Assembly (NCBI RefSeq): GCF_900167255.1
Contig: NZ_FUYB01000003.1
Span: 248,001 to 312,000 of the forward strand
DNA length: 64,000 nt
Source of the DNA: Thiothrix eikelboomii
GTDB taxonomy: Bacteria > Pseudomonadota > Gammaproteobacteria > Thiotrichales > Thiotrichaceae
Direction: 5' to 3'
Numbering within the stretch: position 1 is the stretch's first letter; each line of letters opens with the position of its first letter. Of this stretch, positions 39,400 through 46,898 are shown piece after piece. Below the pieces are notes generated by a model, which was given only the letters and a program-made list of their open reading frames with translations, was not told the DNA's origin and did no database searches. The position numbers and the translations under genes are program-made.

Positions 39400-41130
39400 T
39401 TAATCCTCTTGGATGGTTAAGAGGTAAACGCGCTTTTTACCCACCTTAGGCAGTCGGGTACTAATACTAGCCTTGCCCTGTGAGTCAGGCGCATTTAGCC
39501 AACCATGCGCCCGTAATACCTCGATTGCCTGCTTTTGGCTGTGTCCATCACAAACGCGCCCGAATTGAGTAGCTAATATTAAATATTCGCGTCCGTTCTC
39601 GTTCTCTGTTGGACGGTAATACCCGACTTGATCAGGTACAGGTAAAGGCTGTGCTAAAGATAGGTTTACAAATTTCGCGCCGTTGCGCTCGATAAAGGCT
39701 TGTACGGTTTCGAGGATTTGCTTTGTTTCGCGGTGGCCTTCACCAAAATTAGTTAGCCAATCCTTAAAGCAGCGTTCAGCCGCTTCGGTGGCTTCGCCTT
39801 GCGCCCATCCGGTGATTCCATAGAGCGTGGCTAATTCACCTGCAATCGCCACCAAACCAAAGCGTCTAGCCACTCGGTGCGCTTGTCCACTGGCATTCGG
39901 TGCGACTGTCTCGACAAAAGTATTGATCTGTTGGGGTAAGGTGTTCCATAGCTGCTTATGGTCTTTAGTAATCGCTTCTAACCACGCCGCGCCTGCTGCC
40001 CCATAGTACCTGCTGCATACATACCGCAAATGATCCGCAAGCTGTGCAGGCGTGGTGAAGCTGTGTAGGTGTTCCAGCAATCCCATACCCGCGCCTGCAT
40101 CCGCTGGAATATCGGCAATGCGGATTTCTTGGCCTGCATAAACACGCTTACCCTCACTTTTCAGTATTTCGCTTAAAGTCACCTCACCACTGGATAAAAA
40201 TAGTAAACGCCATGTTTTCGCCAAGCGTGCGCCGCCGTTGCGGTCACTGCGTGTTTTGCCTTGCCCGTTGCCTAGCATATAGGCTGTTTCACCCGCATCC
40301 TTACCGCTGATTTCGCGCATTTCATCAAGGATCAATAACCCATCATTATGCTGGCTAGCCACACCCTCTAGTCCATTACTGGTGGCTCTCCATGAGCGTT
40401 TGTAGGTGTCAGGACTACCCCACACGCTAGCCGCTACTATTTGCGCGGTAGTTTTCCCGCTACTACTGCCGCCATGCAGATGGAAGCCGCCCGATTCCAA
40501 GCCCGACGGATACACCAAAGCACCCGCAAAGGCGCAACTAATACCAAAGAGCAAGCGACTGTTGCCACGGGCAAGGCTTGCCACATTAGAGTGCCAATCT
40601 TCAAGGCTGCCTAACTGTGCAGTGGCTAGTTCTGCCCCGCCGTCTTGCTGATAAATCCATGTATGAGCATCTTCACCATAGACTTTTTCAGGGAGAACAA
40701 ACGCGCCGCCGTGCCATCCGGTTTTGTCAGTGCAGGTCATACGACTAATCGAGTCACAGGACTGAATATATTCTAAGACCTTTTTACTTTTTGCGGGTGC
40801 AATCACTAGACCACGCTTAAGCAGTTCTCGTGCTACGTCTGCCCCATCGCCTGCTAACAGATGCATAGGCATCGCCCAACGATGAATATTGCGGTCGTTA
40901 TCCTGCCACTCTAACAACCGTCCCCAATCTTGCGCCTGTTGGTTGCGGGTTTCGCCCAATACTTTTAAGGGTGAACATATCCGCTTTTCTGGCAAGGCTT
41001 GCCCGTCTTTGCCAAAGCCCGAAAAATAAACGCCACTTGATTTAAGGCTGAATGTACCTGTATCGCTTTGGATGGTGGCAAGCCCTCTACTTTTTTCGGT
41101 TTTTACGAAGTCCATAATTGCCGCGCTCAT
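39400..41130 (-). CDS. DUF927 helicase-like replication protein
   Basis: The 576-residue protein matches DUF927: a Walker A at about residues 222-233 (His-Gly-Gly-Ser-Ser-Ser-Gly-Lys-Thr-Thr), Leu-Leu-Ile-Leu-Asp-Glu-Met-Arg-Glu as Walker B near 270, then Gly-Asn-Gly-Gln-Gly-Lys and Leu-Leu-Phe-Leu-Ser-Ser-Gly-Glu. This superfamily-3-like ATPase is found with TOPRIM primases in plasmids and satellites. It overlaps the primase by four bases. Together they resemble a split version of the P4 alpha primase-helicase. Confidence 0.88.
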   Translation of the reverse strand: MSAAIMDFVKTEKSRGLATIQSDTGTFSLKSSGVYFSGFGKDGQALPEKRICSPLKVLGETRNQQAQDWGRLLEWQDNDRNIHRWAMPMHLLAGDGADVARELLKRGLVIAPAKSKKVLEYIQSCDSISRMTCTDKTGWHGGAFVLPEKVYGEDAHTWIYQQDGGAELATAQLGSLEDWHSNVASLARGNSRLLFGISCAFAGALVYPSGLESGGFHLHGGSSSGKTTAQIVAASVWGSPDTYKRSWRATSNGLEGVASQHNDGLLILDEMREISGKDAGETAYMLGNGQGKTRSDRNGGARLAKTWRLLFLSSGEVTLSEILKSEGKRVYAGQEIRIADIPADAGAGMGLLEHLHSFTTPAQLADHLRYVCSRYYGAAGAAWLEAITKDHKQLWNTLPQQINTFVETVAPNASGQAHRVARRFGLVAIAGELATLYGITGWAQGEATEAAERCFKDWLTNFGEGHRETKQILETVQAFIERNGAKFVNLSLAQPLPVPDQVGYYRPTENENGREYLILATQFGRVCDGHSQKQAIEVLRAHGWLNAPDSQGKASISTRLPKVGKKRVYLLTIQED

Positions 41131-42128
41131 ACAGTCGCCTCCATGCTGATCCAGTTGGCTAGGTCGTTAAAATCGCTTAGGTTTGCGGGTGCACGGGGAG
41201 GGAAGTTGGGAATAATCACATCAACACCACTGACTTTGGCTTGCACCTCTTTCGCCTTCACTACGCCTGTATTAATGGGTTTTGAGCGGTCGTTATCCGC
41301 GCCAATCATTAGAGTTAAGTAGGGGTAAGCGTTGCGATAAGCTTGGGCTACAGGTAAGAGATTACCCGCATCAAATGCCACTAAAACAGGCTGTTGATAA
41401 GCCTCGTACAAGCTTGCTCCGGTGGCGAATCCCTCGCAAATAATTAAAGTTTTAGCCTTGTCCATCGCCCCCATTAAATAGCCTAAGCCACGCTTACGCC
41501 CACCTGTTAAAAAGCGCTTTTGCCCATCGGGCGCGATGATTTGCAGATTCCACAATTGCCCGTCTAGGTCATGGATAGGGACTAATAATAAATCGCCTAA
41601 CTGCCTAACTCCGTGTGCCTGAATTTGTTTACGCATTAGGTAGAGGTGGGCATGGCTTGCGGGTCGTGCTTTAGTCCATAGCTCAATTGCTTTGGCTTGC
41701 GCTGCGTTGTGGGCTGCCTCTTGCTCGATTTGTCGGGCTTGCGCCTGTTGCTGCTGTACCTTGTTAAGTTCTGCTAGCTCATGCTTATTAAGCGTATTCG
41801 GCTCAAAGCTAGTCCACTTGTGTGGGTAGCCATCGTGCCAATCGCCAAAACGCGCCACCATGCCCCATCGAGTGAGGTGGGCTACATACCAACCCGCCTT
41901 ATCACCCTTTTTGAGGGTATCGAAGCGGGTCAGTTTGCCTGATGCGCTTAGGTAATCGGGGGCGCTGCCAATCGTTGCCAGCATGACATTACGCAACTCA
42001 TGCAGACAGTCCGCTGCTGATTTGCTATAGTTTGTTTGCTGATTTTGATTCTTAAAGCCCTGCCAGTTTGCCCACTGGTGGGGTTTTGCATTTGGGGGCG
42101 ATGCGCCCCCACTATTAGCCTGCATCAT
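41127..42128 (-). CDS. TOPRIM-domain primase-like protein
   Basis: The TOPRIM fold is seen in the C-terminal half of this 333-residue protein: Leu-Ile-Ile-Cys-Glu-Gly-Phe-Ala-Thr-Gly (catalytic Glu), Val-Ala-Phe-Asp-Ala-Gly-Asn-Leu and Met-Ile-Gly-Ala-Asp-Asn-Asp (DxD). The N-terminal half has a Trp-rich segment and a Gln/Ala-rich helix (about 120-150). It overlaps AlpA and DUF927 genes by four bases each. It likely primes replication of the element. Confidence 0.87.
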   Translation of the reverse strand: MMQANSGGASPPNAKPHQWANWQGFKNQNQQTNYSKSAADCLHELRNVMLATIGSAPDYLSASGKLTRFDTLKKGDKAGWYVAHLTRWGMVARFGDWHDGYPHKWTSFEPNTLNKHELAELNKVQQQQAQARQIEQEAAHNAAQAKAIELWTKARPASHAHLYLMRKQIQAHGVRQLGDLLLVPIHDLDGQLWNLQIIAPDGQKRFLTGGRKRGLGYLMGAMDKAKTLIICEGFATGASLYEAYQQPVLVAFDAGNLLPVAQAYRNAYPYLTLMIGADNDRSKPINTGVVKAKEVQAKVSGVDVIIPNFPPRAPANLSDFNDLANWISMEATV

Positions 42129-42337
42129 GCTGCTTGATCCTCTTGTTTTGTCATTGCCGCCTTAATAGTCTCACCATGCCAGCGGGTAGTATTGCCTCCA
42201 ATTTTGATTGGTGCGGGTAATGTGCCATCGCCTACCCAACGCCACACGGTAGCCCGTGCCACCCCATAGATAGCCGCTACCTCTTTATCTGTTAAATAGC
42301 GGTTGTCCCAGTCGCGTAAATCAATTTTCTTTGTCAT
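42125..42337 (-). CDS. AlpA-type regulator heading the replication operon
   Basis: The 70-residue protein is a compact AlpA-like HTH: Tyr-Leu-Thr-Asp-Lys-Glu-Val-Ala-Ala-Ile-Tyr-Gly-Val-Ala-Arg-Ala-Thr-Val-Trp-Arg-Trp, Leu-Pro-Ala-Pro-Ile-Lys and Thr-Thr-Arg-Trp. It may activate the integrase or act as excisionase. It is translationally coupled to the primase gene. Confidence 0.85.
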   Translation of the reverse strand: MTKKIDLRDWDNRYLTDKEVAAIYGVARATVWRWVGDGTLPAPIKIGGNTTRWHGETIKAAMTKQEDQAA

Positions 42338-42405
42338 GTGTTTTTAGCCTCATTTGGTAAACATCTGAGGAATCGTGGCGCATCCCGTAAAATCATGGGG
42401 AGCAT

Positions 42406-43146
42406 TTAAAAAGGAAAATTAAATTGTACTTCCTTCGCTGCATTAACAAGCTTTTGCCCTACTCGCTTTTCCAGCCTATCGTCATCATCGCCCATTTGCT
42501 CAATACAGCGCCCGATTTCCTCCAGTGTTGCGCCAGCATGAACCGCATCAAGCACCCTTAAGTAACTCACCCATTTGGAAGTGTGCGCTCTACGCTGAAT
42601 CAACTTAGGGTTTTCGTCGCCAGTTTTTTTGTAAAGGTAAAGCTTTTGGTCTCTAGCAACCATTTCTTTAGCCGTTGCTAGTTGCGCATCAATTGGCATA
42701 GATAAATCAAACTTGAAAAGCATTTCATTTCCTGACAAATATGTGACTATTTTTTCTTCGTATTCACTGCCAATTTTGCCAGCAACAATACTGTTGCAGC
42801 TTCGATAGTAAAAATAACGCGGACTATCAATTGCAGGATTTGGGCTATCAATTGCAGGATTTGGGCAATGCGCAATTAAATATTTGCTATAAGCATCAGG
42901 AATTGATGCAGTAAAACCGCGTTCATTTGGTGTTAAAACTGTTAACTTTTGCTCTTTAAAAAACTCAAGATTTGAATAAACTTCACAATAAAGTTCGTAG
43001 GTTTCTAAGGCGTGTTGGTAAAAGTCTTGCTGGTAATCTTCGCGCCGTCTGAGAAATTCCCAATACCACATATAAAGATTTGCCCCATGATCTATATATT
43101 GCCCTGCATCCTTCCAATCGGGTCTAATCCATTTTATCAATTCCAT
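42406..43146 (-). CDS. DUF6499/DUF2285-like protein
   Basis: The N-terminus of this 246-residue protein has Leu-Tyr-Met-Trp-Tyr-Trp-Glu-Phe-Leu-Arg-Arg-Arg-Glu-Asp-Tyr-Gln-Gln-Asp-Phe, the pattern of DUF6499. The C-terminal part (Val-Ser-Tyr-Leu-Arg-Val-Leu-Asp-Ala-Val-His-Ala-Gly-Ala-Thr-Leu-Glu-Glu-Ile-Gly) resembles DUF2285. Such proteins occur on plasmids and integrative elements and may bind DNA. A seven-residue duplication (Asn-Pro-Ala-Ile-Asp-Ser-Pro twice) comes from a recent 21-base tandem repeat. A hairpin structure lies in its leader. Confidence 0.65.
   Translation of the reverse strand: MELIKWIRPDWKDAGQYIDHGANLYMWYWEFLRRREDYQQDFYQHALETYELYCEVYSNLEFFKEQKLTVLTPNERGFTASIPDAYSKYLIAHCPNPAIDSPNPAIDSPRYFYYRSCNSIVAGKIGSEYEEKIVTYLSGNEMLFKFDLSMPIDAQLATAKEMVARDQKLYLYKKTGDENPKLIQRRAHTSKWVSYLRVLDAVHAGATLEEIGRCIEQMGDDDDRLEKRVGQKLVNAAKEVQFNFPF
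42824..42865. repeat. Perfect 21-base tandem duplication
   Basis: CTATCAATTGCAGGATTTGGG is not shown in full; its two identical 21-base copies occupy 42824-42844 and 42845-42865 and keep the frame of the host gene. Confidence 0.9.
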
Positions 43147-43190
43147 TCTTAAACCCTTTCCCTGTATATCGCCCTTCCCTAAAAATAAGA

Positions 43191-43250
43191 ACCAGTGCCA
43201 GCCGAAGGGAAAGGAATCCGGCTTTTCGCCCCGTCGGGCTAGGCACTGGT
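43191..43250. other. 60-base inverted-repeat structure ahead of the 43146 gene
   Basis: ACCAGTGCC (43191-43199) pairs with GGCACTGGT (43242-43250) and encloses further GC-rich complementary arms. It occupies the gene-free gap 43147-43259, in a position and form comparable to the element A structure at 31767-31832. Confidence 0.55.
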
Positions 43251-43259
43251 GACAAACGA

Positions 43260-43448
43260 TTAAACCTTAAGTAAGTGTTGAATCTCTCTATCAATATCTG
43301 CATTTAAAGGCAATTCTACCACTTGGTGCAAACTCCCAAAGGCGTTGATGCTATCCATCAATTCAGCTTCCTCCTTGTCCTTAACCCAATAACCATCCAA
43401 CCAATAATAAATAGTCTGAGTAGGTTGTTGAGTGTTTAAGCTGTCCAT
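43260..43448 (-). CDS. Small YW-x-DGYW protein (element B module)
   Basis: This 62-residue protein is a homologue of the element A protein at 34937-35236. Shared features are Tyr-Trp-Leu-Asp-Gly-Tyr-Trp (about 15-21), Leu-Met-Asp-Ser-Ile-Asn-Ala-Phe-Gly and Val-Val-Glu-Leu-Pro. It lacks the repeat-bearing C-terminal tail. It overlaps the large membrane gene by 13 bases. Function unknown. Confidence 0.65.
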   Translation of the reverse strand: MDSLNTQQPTQTIYYWLDGYWVKDKEEAELMDSINAFGSLHQVVELPLNADIDREIQHLLKV

Positions 43449-44896
43449 AAGTATTTTTTCCCTCCGTTTCTATAATTGGGGTTTTCGATCATTAATCCCT
43501 CTTTCATCGCACGGGAAAAAAAGGCTTTTTGCATGGCACTAATGCGGGTTCGGTCTGGTGTGCGTTCTCCAGTTTCTTTGTTGCTAATCCGTTTTTGAAT
43601 CCATGACCATGTAGGATCAACAGAGGGTTTGCATTCGCCTATTTTAACCGCCTGCACCCAATCATCATATAAGCCCATAGAACCCCTAGCTGGTGGTTGC
43701 TGGGGCTTTTCTTCATGAACCCCTAGCTGGTGGTTACTGGTGGTTGCTTCGGTTTCAAGCTCAGGGGTTGCCCATGTATCGCGCCGCGCTTTAAAGCCTC
43801 CAAAATCTGGAAAGGGAAGCTGTTGTTCCTTCGGGGTAGGTAGAGGGTCGGATGATTTAGCAGAACCTTGGGCGCGTGATTTAGGCGCATTCTTGAAGCT
43901 CACAAAACCGGATACAAACGGTGCAGCTTGCTGGTATTTAAAACTAGAGACGGGTAATTCGGGCGCGTCGATTAATTCAGAACTGCCATATTCAGTACCT
44001 GCAGCCTGCAGATAGTCAGTTTTGAGTTTCACTAGTCCATTTTGCAGCGATTCTAAATAGCTTAGCTTTTCACCTAACATCCGAGAGAGTAGGGCATGGC
44101 TGTATTCAAAGCCAATCGAGACTAAACAGGCAATAATGACTACAGCGGTAGAAATACCCACGCCTAGCGCATCCCGAATAAATTTGAATATGGGTTTATG
44201 CGCATCCTCTTTTAACGCGCTCATGGCTTCAGTTTTCGCTTTAATTGCGTTCGTTGAGGCAAGGCTAGCTATTTCATTAGCCTGAGCTTGTCCGGCCTGT
44301 AGCGCCTCAATTTGCGCGGTTAAATCAGCGACTTTCACTTGATAGGTTTTACAGGTCTTTTTGCACCCGTTTAAATATTCACGCGCTTTGGCTAATTCAC
44401 CGGATAAGTAGGCAATTCGGTTTGAGCTATTCGCGCCCCTGTCAATACTGATTTGCGTATTCGCCACCGAGTCAAAGGTTTTCGACTTTTCAGCGGATTG
44501 GTGCGCGATGGTCTGTTGCTGTGAACTGCTGTTAAACAGTTCCATAAACACCCCTAGGCTACAAATCAACAGGACAGCAAAAAGGCCATATTTAAACGCG
44601 GCTTTATGATGATAGAAGGCGTGTTTAATCATTGATAGCGTTTGAGCCATCAATAAGGCCATCGTGAGGAAGAGGGCAAAGGCCACTAATTCACTGGTGT
44701 TTTCAGTCAACCACGTGCTAATCCCCCACAAATCAGCGACGTAAAACGAAAAAGCAAAAATGAAATACAGAATCCACGTCGTAATGAAGGCGAAGGATAA
44801 AGCCAGCTTCACATAAGCAATTCCAGCTTTAGCGTCGGCTATCTTGTTCTGCTCTAAAACGATTAATTGCCCTAGGCGGTAAGCATTGGTATTCAT
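43436..44896 (-). CDS. Large four-TM coiled-coil protein (element B module), unknown family
   Basis: This 486-residue homologue of 33391-34935 has TM segments at about 27-50, 65-88 and 98-118, then Phe-Asn-Ser-Ser-Ser-Gln. A coiled coil with a Cys-Lys-Lys-Thr-Cys pair follows, a fourth TM (about 245-268), a Ser/Pro-rich linker, and a C-terminal domain with Trp-x-Gln-Ala-Val-Lys-Ile-Gly-Glu and the ending Asn-Pro-Asn-Tyr-Arg-Asn-Gly-Gly-Lys-Lys-Tyr-Leu-Trp. AGGGGG precedes the ATG. Like its paralogue it carries a short internal repeat before the C-terminal domain. Unknown function. Confidence 0.7.
   Translation of the reverse strand: MNTNAYRLGQLIVLEQNKIADAKAGIAYVKLALSFAFITTWILYFIFAFSFYVADLWGISTWLTENTSELVAFALFLTMALLMAQTLSMIKHAFYHHKAAFKYGLFAVLLICSLGVFMELFNSSSQQQTIAHQSAEKSKTFDSVANTQISIDRGANSSNRIAYLSGELAKAREYLNGCKKTCKTYQVKVADLTAQIEALQAGQAQANEIASLASTNAIKAKTEAMSALKEDAHKPIFKFIRDALGVGISTAVVIIACLVSIGFEYSHALLSRMLGEKLSYLESLQNGLVKLKTDYLQAAGTEYGSSELIDAPELPVSSFKYQQAAPFVSGFVSFKNAPKSRAQGSAKSSDPLPTPKEQQLPFPDFGGFKARRDTWATPELETEATTSNHQLGVHEEKPQQPPARGSMGLYDDWVQAVKIGECKPSVDPTWSWIQKRISNKETGERTPDRTRISAMQKAFFSRAMKEGLMIENPNYRNGGKKYLWTA
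43680..43740. repeat. Two 24-base direct repeats inside the element B membrane protein gene
   Basis: Copies at 43680-43703 and 43717-43740 begin GAACCCCTAGCTGGTGGTT and differ at one base; a further partial unit follows. They lie in the low-complexity linker preceding the conserved C-terminal domain. Confidence 0.85.
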
Positions 44897-44905
44897 GGCA
44901 ACCCC

Positions 44906-45166
44906 CTAAAATGACAAGGCCGTTAAAACAGCAAAACAGTCCACCATGAACAGGTGAACCCCGTCCGTCGTGAAGGCCACCAGCATAAGAACCCCACTAA
45001 TCAGCAGTTGGCCTAGACTGGGTAACGAACCCCATTGATGCAGGCTGTAATAGCCGAACCACTGGAAGAGGCAGAGTGCAGCACAGGTAAGGCCGATACC
45101 GCGCCCGAGGGCGCGATAAGCAGATTCAAGGGTGATTTGAGTGAAGAGGGCGGTGAAGGGGTTCAT
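44906..45166 (-). CDS. Small membrane protein of the element B module
   Basis: The 86-residue protein has hydrophobic segments at about 22-42, 50-66 and 68-84. It sits nine bases upstream of the large membrane gene and overlaps the previous gene by four bases. It is the positional and architectural counterpart of 33129-33398 in element A, although residue identity is low by eye. Confidence 0.6.
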   Translation of the reverse strand: MNPFTALFTQITLESAYRALGRGIGLTCAALCLFQWFGYYSLHQWGSLPSLGQLLISGVLMLVAFTTDGVHLFMVDCFAVLTALSF

Positions 45167-45402
45167 GCTTGCACCTTCTTACTCACTAACTCCTTTTCAA
45201 TCGCTGCAATCATCAGCCTAGCAGCAGCCTTCACGTCCTCATGATGAGGGCATAGTCTGATTAACTTATGTAAGGGTGCAGTGTCGTTAGAAGTACCCGC
45301 TTTAATGAGTACCCGAACCACAAACTGCTTAAAGGGATCAGCCGCTTTGTAAAGCGCTAAAAATTCTTGTGTTGAATCCTCGTGAGGGGTTGGGGAGTTC
45401 AT
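45163..45402 (-). CDS. Small soluble protein of the element B module
   Basis: This 79-residue helical protein contains Phe-Leu-Ala-Leu-Tyr-Lys-Ala-Ala-Asp-Pro-Phe-Lys-Gln-Phe-Val and an Ala-Ala-Arg-Leu-Met-Ile-Ala-Ala-Ile-Glu helix. It overlaps both neighbours by four bases. Counterpart by position of 32881-33132. Unrecognised. Confidence 0.55.
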   Translation of the reverse strand: MNSPTPHEDSTQEFLALYKAADPFKQFVVRVLIKAGTSNDTAPLHKLIRLCPHHEDVKAAARLMIAAIEKELVSKKVQA

Positions 45403-45890
45403 GCTTGCACCTTCGCTTTAACGTTTTCAGCTTCAAAATCATTCGTTAAGTCCACGATGCGCTGTGCTTTGCTACGTGCTAAGTCCGATAAACTCACCAT
45501 ATCGCCCGAATCTAAGTCACAAGAGGCCAGCTGACAGGCCGTAGCTCCCTGATCCATTGCCCATAAATAAATGGCTTTAGTGATTGCCACTAGTTCAAAG
45601 GCTTCCGTGCGAATATCGCCTGTTACAAGGTCTTTCAATGGATCAGGGATGATTGGAAATGCAGGCGGTACGTGTTTTTTAGGTAAATCCCTAAGCAATT
45701 CACTGGTTTGTTGCTTAGCTTTAACAATCAGGTCATCAATCACCATGAAAACCGGAAGATGTGGAGAGGATTGATACTCATTTGATAGCAGGTCAAGGGC
45801 GCACCCAGCTTGTTCTAAGGTTGTACCAATCGCCTCAGCTTTGTCTATGAGGTCAGGTGAATTTTGGGTTTTGTTTGTGTTAGCATTCAT
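45399..45890 (-). CDS. Hypothetical protein, first gene of the element B module operon
   Basis: The 163-residue soluble protein is mainly helical (Ile-Asp-Lys-Ala-Glu-Ala-Ile-Gly-Thr-Thr-Leu-Glu-Gln-Ala-Gly at the N-terminus). A proline-rich segment near residue 95 (His-Val-Pro-Pro-Ala-Phe-Pro-Ile-Ile-Pro-Asp-Pro) separates two halves, and two Cys lie near residues 120-125. Its stop overlaps the next start. No counterpart is obvious in element A. No family recognised. Confidence 0.55.
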   Translation of the reverse strand: MNANTNKTQNSPDLIDKAEAIGTTLEQAGCALDLLSNEYQSSPHLPVFMVIDDLIVKAKQQTSELLRDLPKKHVPPAFPIIPDPLKDLVTGDIRTEAFELVAITKAIYLWAMDQGATACQLASCDLDSGDMVSLSDLARSKAQRIVDLTNDFEAENVKAKVQA

Positions 45891-45999
45891 GTTGCTAGTT
45901 CCTTTGAAATTAAGTGTTTATGGGTATTTAGCAAGGCTTAGAAGTGCTTCCAACACTCATAAGCCCTTAAGCGCCTCCACTCGTTGGGGGCGTTTTCGT

Positions 46000-46167
46000 T
46001 TATGCAGCCTCACTGGGCTTGTGTTCTTCGGCCTCCTCCTCTTTGGTTTCTCTCAAAATACGGACTAGTTCCGCGTTCATGCTTCGATCATTTCGCCGCG
46101 CCCGTTCTGTCAGCCATTGGTGAATGTCTGTGGGAATGCGGGCTTGTGTACGTTTTTCAGAATCCAT
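46000..46167 (-). CDS. Arc-like repressor (ribbon-helix-helix), minus-strand partner
   Basis: The 55-residue product has the Arc pattern: Arg-Thr-Gln-Ala-Arg-Ile-Pro strand, then Ile-His-Gln-Trp-Leu-Thr-Glu-Arg-Ala-Arg-Arg-Asn-Asp-Arg-Ser-Met-Asn-Ala-Glu-Leu with the helix-two Ser-Met-Asn-x-Glu-Leu-Val signature. It is divergent from a second Arc-like gene at 46284 across an operator-rich region. A Glu-rich tail follows the fold. Confidence 0.75.
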   Translation of the reverse strand: MDSEKRTQARIPTDIHQWLTERARRNDRSMNAELVRILRETKEEEAEEHKPSEAA

Positions 46168-46194
46168 ATAAGTTCATCCCTATAGCATCTAATG

Positions 46195-46276
46195 GTGTCT
46201 AAGTAGTGTCTCTTATTAGATTAATATAGACACTATATGGTGTCAAATTCTTTTTGGTGTCAATGTGGTGTAATAT
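46195..46276. promoter_or_regulatory. Divergent promoter with repeated GTGTC/GACAC half-sites
   Basis: GTGTC half-sites occur at 46195, 46206, 46240 and 46257 and an inverted GACAC at 46229, giving one GACAC-N6-GTGTC palindrome (46229-46244). On minus, TTGACA (46241-46246) and TAATCT are 17 bases apart. On plus, TAATAT (46271-46276) precedes the ATG at 46284. The half-sites cover both promoters. Confidence 0.65.
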
Positions 46277-46283
46277 CGCCACT

Positions 46284-46499
46284 ATGGAAAAGAACAGTAT
46301 AAGAATTACATTGCGGATACCTGAGCAACTGCATGAAAAACTTGCAAACTCAGCAGACTTGGGAACAAGAAGCCTTAACTCTGAAATAGTTAAAAGGCTG
46401 GAAGAGTCATTCTTATCGAATACAGATGATCGGCCTCTTACCGCTTCACAAGTGCGGGAACTGATAAAGGAAGAACTCGCCAAAGCAGGCAAAGGCTAA
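46284..46499 (+). CDS. Arc-like repressor (ribbon-helix-helix), plus-strand partner
   Basis: ATG at 46284 gives 71 residues: Ile-Arg-Ile-Thr-Leu-Arg-Ile-Pro strand, Leu-His-Glu-Lys-Leu-Ala-Asn-Ser-Ala-Asp helix and Arg-Ser-Leu-Asn-Ser-Glu-Ile-Val-Lys-Arg-Leu helix, the P22 Arc/Mnt pattern. The C-terminal 25 residues form an extra helix (Val-Arg-Glu-Leu-Ile-Lys-Glu-Glu-Leu). With the divergent gene at 46167 it may form the element's control switch. Confidence 0.8.
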   Translation: MEKNSIRITLRIPEQLHEKLANSADLGTRSLNSEIVKRLEESFLSNTDDRPLTASQVRELIKEELAKAGKG

Positions 46500-46515
46500 G
46501 AGGATACCGCCTAAG

Positions 46516-46668
46516 ATGCACCTTGCTAAGTTGCTGATTTTCCTTAAAAGAACGAATTTCGTACTTTTGAAAGCTGAAGGTTTTGAACAAGCCTTAGCAC
46601 ATATTGCTAAGGCTAAAGGCAAGAAATTCACTCCAAACAGGTGGATAAATAAATCAGGAGAATATTGA
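46516..46668 (+). CDS. Possible 50-residue protein upstream of the toxin-antitoxin pair
   Basis: The frame runs from ATG 46516 to a stop sharing TGATG with the antitoxin start, suggesting coupling. It includes Phe-Leu-Lys-Arg-Thr-Asn-Phe-Val-Leu-Leu, encoded by the 55-base direct repeat, and a basic C-terminus (Ala-Lys-Gly-Lys-Lys-Phe-Thr-Pro). It may be a fragment brought in with the repeat. Confidence 0.35.
   Translation: MHLAKLLIFLKRTNFVLLKAEGFEQALAHIAKAKGKKFTPNRWINKSGEY
46518..46572. repeat. 55-base direct repeat, left copy
   Basis: This matches 47640-47694 at 51 of 55 positions in the same orientation. The two copies enclose 1.1 kb with one intact toxin-antitoxin pair and several antitoxin remnants. 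Confidence 0.85.
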
Positions 46669-46898
46669 TGGGTGTAGCGAACAAAACGGCTGATCTCATT
46701 TTTGAACGGGTTCAGGGATTACCCGAAACACTGGCTTTAGAAGTGCTCGACTTCGTGGAGTTTCTGCAAAGCCGCCTTGAGCGCCAAGCCAATGAATGGG
46801 ATGCACAAATAGCCGCCGATGCAGCCGCTGGAAAATTAGATTTTTTACTCCAGCAAGCACTTGATGCAGAACAGCAAGGGCAGTTACGCGAACTATGA
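46668..46898 (+). CDS. DUF2281-like antitoxin
   Basis: ATG at 46668 gives 76 residues. Phe-Glu-Arg-Val-Gln-Gly-Leu-Pro-Glu-Thr-Leu-Ala-Leu-Glu-Val-Leu-Asp-Phe-Val-Glu-Phe-Leu is the DUF2281 pattern, found in small antitoxins. The C-terminal half is an Ala/Gln/Glu-rich helix. CAGGAG precedes the start, and the stop overlaps the toxin start (ATGA). Confidence 0.75.
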   Translation: MGVANKTADLIFERVQGLPETLALEVLDFVEFLQSRLERQANEWDAQIAADAAAGKLDFLLQQALDAEQQGQLREL

